Positions 61,401-64,000 of a stretch of 64,000 nt of DNA are shown here, in pieces; the first letter of the stretch is position 1; each line of letters starts with the position of its first letter. The DNA lies in assembly GCA_004431415.1 (NCBI GenBank), contig QPMI01000672.1, positions 34,972-98,971 on the forward strand, given 5' to 3'. The position numbers were made by a program, and so were the translations under genes. The stretch is from Cyanophora paradoxa (Eukaryota > Glaucocystophyceae > Cyanophorales > Cyanophoraceae). Below the pieces are notes generated by a model. It was not told the DNA's origin. It saw only the letters and a list, made by a program, of their open reading frames with translations, and searched no databases.

Positions 61401-64000
61401 TCCGCGTCTCCATCGTCGGTGCGCGCCTCCCGCGGGGCGGCCGCGCGCGCCGGCCGAGCGGGCGCCCGGCAGACCTGAAGACGGGCCGCTTCGTGAAGAA
61501 GTCGGACCCGCGGCGGCCGGCCGTCGCCCAGTACGAGAGCACGACACCCCTCACCGGAGACGCCAAGGAGAAGGCGCGCCTCCCCTTCCGAGCACAGGCG
61601 CCCGGCCGCCGCCGGCCCGCCGGCGAGCACGGCGCGCGCAGGAGCTGGAGTACATCCTGCCGGTGATGACGCAGCCGTACGGGCTGCGGGGCAACGCGGC
61701 GGGGCTGGCGTGCGCGTGGGGCGAGGAGATCGTGGTGAACGAGTCGTACCTGGACCTGCTGGACGCGCAACACGCCGTCTTCTTCGAGGTCCTCGACTTC
61801 AGCCCGAACATCGACATGGCCAAGCGCGCCCCCCCGGCCCCGCCCGCCCTCCCGCCCCCGGCCGCCGCTGACGAGGGCCCCGCCGGCAGGCACCCGGACG
61901 GCTTCTACCACATCGCCTGGGCCTTCCTCCGCCTCGTCTCCTTCTCCGGCAAGGCCAACACCGAGCGCGAGGCCCGCCCCGCCCCGCCCCTCCCTTCCAC
62001 GCCCCGCCCCTCCTCACCCTCACGCCCCCGGCCCTCCCTCCCGCAGGTGCGGCTGCAGCTGTACAAGTACATCCCGACGGGGCACCGCTGGCCCCACTAC
62101 ATCGACATCCCCGAGGCGCGCCCCGCCCCGCCCTGCGTTCTAGCTTCAAAGGGTCGTTTTGCCAGCGGGCCGCCCGGCGCAGGTGTACCACTCGTGGCGG
62201 ATGACGTACAACGGGAAGGTGGAGCGGGAGGCGTACCCCTCGACCCTGTACGTGCACGTGCGGGGCATCCCGCGGCCGGAGCGCCGCTACGTGCAGGGCG
62301 TGCGGCCCCTCAACCCCCTTCAGGTCCCCTCCCTCCCCCTCCTGCGCCCCCGCGCGCGCACCGCGGCACTGTCGAGCGGGCGGGCGGGCCGCAGGAGGAG
62401 CGGGGGCGCCTGACGGACAAGGAGCTGCTGGCGTCGCGCGAGTCGGCCCTCGGCGGCGGCCTCGGCTCGCCGGGCGCCGAGGCGGCCGCCACGCCCCGCG
62501 CCCTCTCGCAGGAGGCGCTCGAGCGGCGCGCGCGGCGGCGCGAGGCGGCGCAGGAGTGCCGCTACCCCAACTCCATCTGGCACCGCTTCGACGCCGGCGA
62601 GAAGTGCGCCCGCCCGCGCCCCTCTCCCGCACCGCCTCGCGGCCCGCCCCTCAGCGGGGCGCGCAGGGGCTGCTTCGCGCTGAGCTTCTCGCACGACGGG
62701 CGCTTTCTGGCGGCGGCGGTCTCGGACCGGGCCGTCTTCCCCATCCGCATCTACTCGGTGGAGACGGGGAAGCACCGGACGCTCGCCGGGCATCACAACC
62801 TCGTCTACGACATCGCCTGGTCCGCCGACGACTCGGAGCTCCTCACCGCCTCCTCCGACGGCACCGCCAAGGCGCCCCGCCCGCCCGCCCGCCGGCCTTG
62901 CCGCAGACCGGAGGCTGACGCCGGAGGGCGCGGCAGATCTGGGTGGTGGGGCGGCCCTCGGCGCACGGCCCCGGCGGGAGGACGACGCGGGGCGGCGAGA
63001 GCGAGCGGCGGCGGGAGGAGGAGCAGCGGGAGAAGGAGAAGGAGAAGGAGAAGGAGCGGAGGAGGAAGGAAGAGCGGGGCAGCAGGAGCGGCACGGACGA
63101 GGAGGGGAACGCCGGGGGCGCCTCGCGGGAGGGCAGCGAGCAGGGCCGCAGCCGCCGCCGCGTGCGCCTGCGGGAGCCGGCGCCCGAGGACGAGGCGGAG
63201 GAGAAGGCGTCGGGCGACGGGCCCTCCACGCCCCCCGCCTCGGCCGCCCCCACGCCCTCCTCCTCCCGCACGGACTACTGCGCGCGCACCTTCCCCCACA
63301 CGGGGTACGTGTACGCGGCCCAGTTCCACCCGACGGCGACGGAGCCGCGGCTGGTGGCGACGGCGGGGTACGACAAGATCATCCGGCTGTGGGATCGGGA
63401 GCGGGGCGTCGTGCTGCGGGAGCTCGCGGGGCACGCGAGCCACGTCAACTCCATCCTCTTCGACAAGGCGGGCCCCTCGCCCCGCCCCCGCCCCGGCCCC
63501 TCTCACGCCGCCCCCGCAGCACTCGGCGAAGCTCTATTCGGCGGACGGCGCGGGGGTCGTCAAGGTCTGGAGCCCGCCCCTCGGCTACGACGGTTCGCTG
63601 CGCTCCCTCCGCCCCCCCGCCCCCGCGCGGGGCCCGAGCGCGACGCACAGCGCTCGGGGCGGGGGCGAGCTCGGACCCGACGCGCAAGTCCGCCGAGCAG
63701 CCGCTCGCCCCGATCCACGGTCCCGCCCCCGCCCCGGCCCCGCAGCCCGGCACCCCAGGACGCTCCTGATCATGAGCGACGCCGGGCCCCCCTCGCAGAG
63801 TACCACTTCGTGTGCAACATCGACGCGCGGGAGGGCGGGCCGGTGCGCGCCGCCCCCCGCGGGCACCCGGGCGCCTGGGGCGGGGCCGACGCGGCGGCAG
63901 CCGCCGGGGACGTCCATCACGGCGATCCGGCGGCACCCCTTCTTCCAGCGCATCCTCGTCCAGACCCGCGACAACCGCCTCAGGCGCCCCGCGGCCCCCC
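55453..64000 (+). CDS. AHI1: Jouberin/AHI1 homologue with GLFG-repeat N-terminus, 3' end outside window (multi-exon)
   Basis: ATG 55453 opens MFKKKTAASPEPP. To about 60480 the exons encode a Lys/Glu-rich low-complexity chain with about eleven GLFG motifs in the frame K-[KG]-G-L-F-G-F-x-S-K-S-K-K-E. From 61147 the sequence is unmistakably jouberin: DLKTGRFVKKSDPRRPAVA, EYILPVMTQPYG, EEIVVNESYLDLL, FFEVLDF, FYHIAWAFLRLVSFSGKANT, VRLQLYKY, YPSTLYVHVRGI, CRYPNSIWHRFDAGEKGCFA, then WD40 blades (LSFSHDGRFLAAAVSDRA; NLVYDIAWSADDSELLTASS; AAQFHP; AGYDKIIRLWDRERG; KLYSADGAGVVKVWS). The window ends within the propeller. Jouberin sits at the ciliary transition zone. The two parts are joined by ordinary short introns with no gap, so I treat them as one gene; two adjacent genes remain possible. 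Confidence 0.82.
55612..59590 (+). repeat. GLFG-motif repeats and duplicated exon-intron modules in the jouberin gene
   Basis: GLFG occurs near 55612, 55757, 56508, 56795, 57052, 57388, 57637, 58140, 58640, 58980 and 59427, with two GLFSKS variants near 58277 and 59560. Bases 56362-56665 and 58493-58796 (304 bp, including a whole intron) show no difference that I can find; a third partial copy is at 57616-57800. A second module, about 58135-58435, recurs at about 59422-59715 with a few changes. Confidence 0.88.

Noticed and set aside
1-64000. CRISPR arrays, prophage or bacterial operons
   Set aside because: No regularly spaced short repeats of that kind, and the genes are intron-rich and of eukaryotic families.

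Overview
The window reads as nuclear DNA of a GC-rich, flagellated, probably algal protist. Its genes are split by very short introns (about 50-90 nt), usually starting GTGCGC, GTCCGC or GCCCGC and ending GCAG. Two ciliary gene types (jouberin/AHI1 and CEP164-like WW proteins) argue for a flagellum. An RWP-RK factor and a two-domain thioredoxin-fold protein of a kind known from plants and algae argue for an algal lineage, but I cannot name the species.

Bases 1-15300 are a lower-GC, repeat-built region. A full-length non-LTR retrotransposon (243-8849, minus strand, ORF1 + ORF2) sits inside the 3' end of another, plus-strand copy of its own family. It is flanked by a 13-bp target-site duplication, and an uninterrupted version of the same locus lies at 12872-14487. 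Around it are three copies of a 1.2-kb AT-rich block (R), several copies of a second block (S), and two copies of a 0.1-kb element headed by a G/C hairpin.

From 15400 to the end the DNA is gene-dense: CEP164-like WW/IQ protein (-), tRNA-like gene (-), second CEP164-like WW/coiled-coil protein (-), MSH3 (+), NmrA-type reductase (-), AIF/AIFM1 (+), double thioredoxin/GST-N protein (-), membrane-anchored TKL kinase (+), MDR dehydrogenase (-), small single-pass membrane protein (+), PH-domain protein (-), TGL2-like lipase (+), telomerase reverse transcriptase (-), RWP-RK/PAS transcription factor (+), and the start of a jouberin homologue (+) that runs off the end. From the second CEP164-like gene onward, orientations mostly alternate, giving divergent promoters of roughly 250-460 bp and convergent ends as close as 66 bp.

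The points most worth following up are: a jouberin N-terminus carrying about eleven GLFG motifs in Lys/Glu-rich linkers, built by exact duplication of exon-intron modules; an RWP-RK motif encoded partly on 14-nt and 18-nt micro-exons and joined to two PAS domains; several GC-AG introns proven by invariant motifs of MSH3 and TERT; and the nested retrotransposon with its empty-site duplicate and SUMO-interaction-like motifs in ORF2. Exon boundaries were worked out by hand from conserved motifs, so the outer gene limits are firmer than every internal junction.
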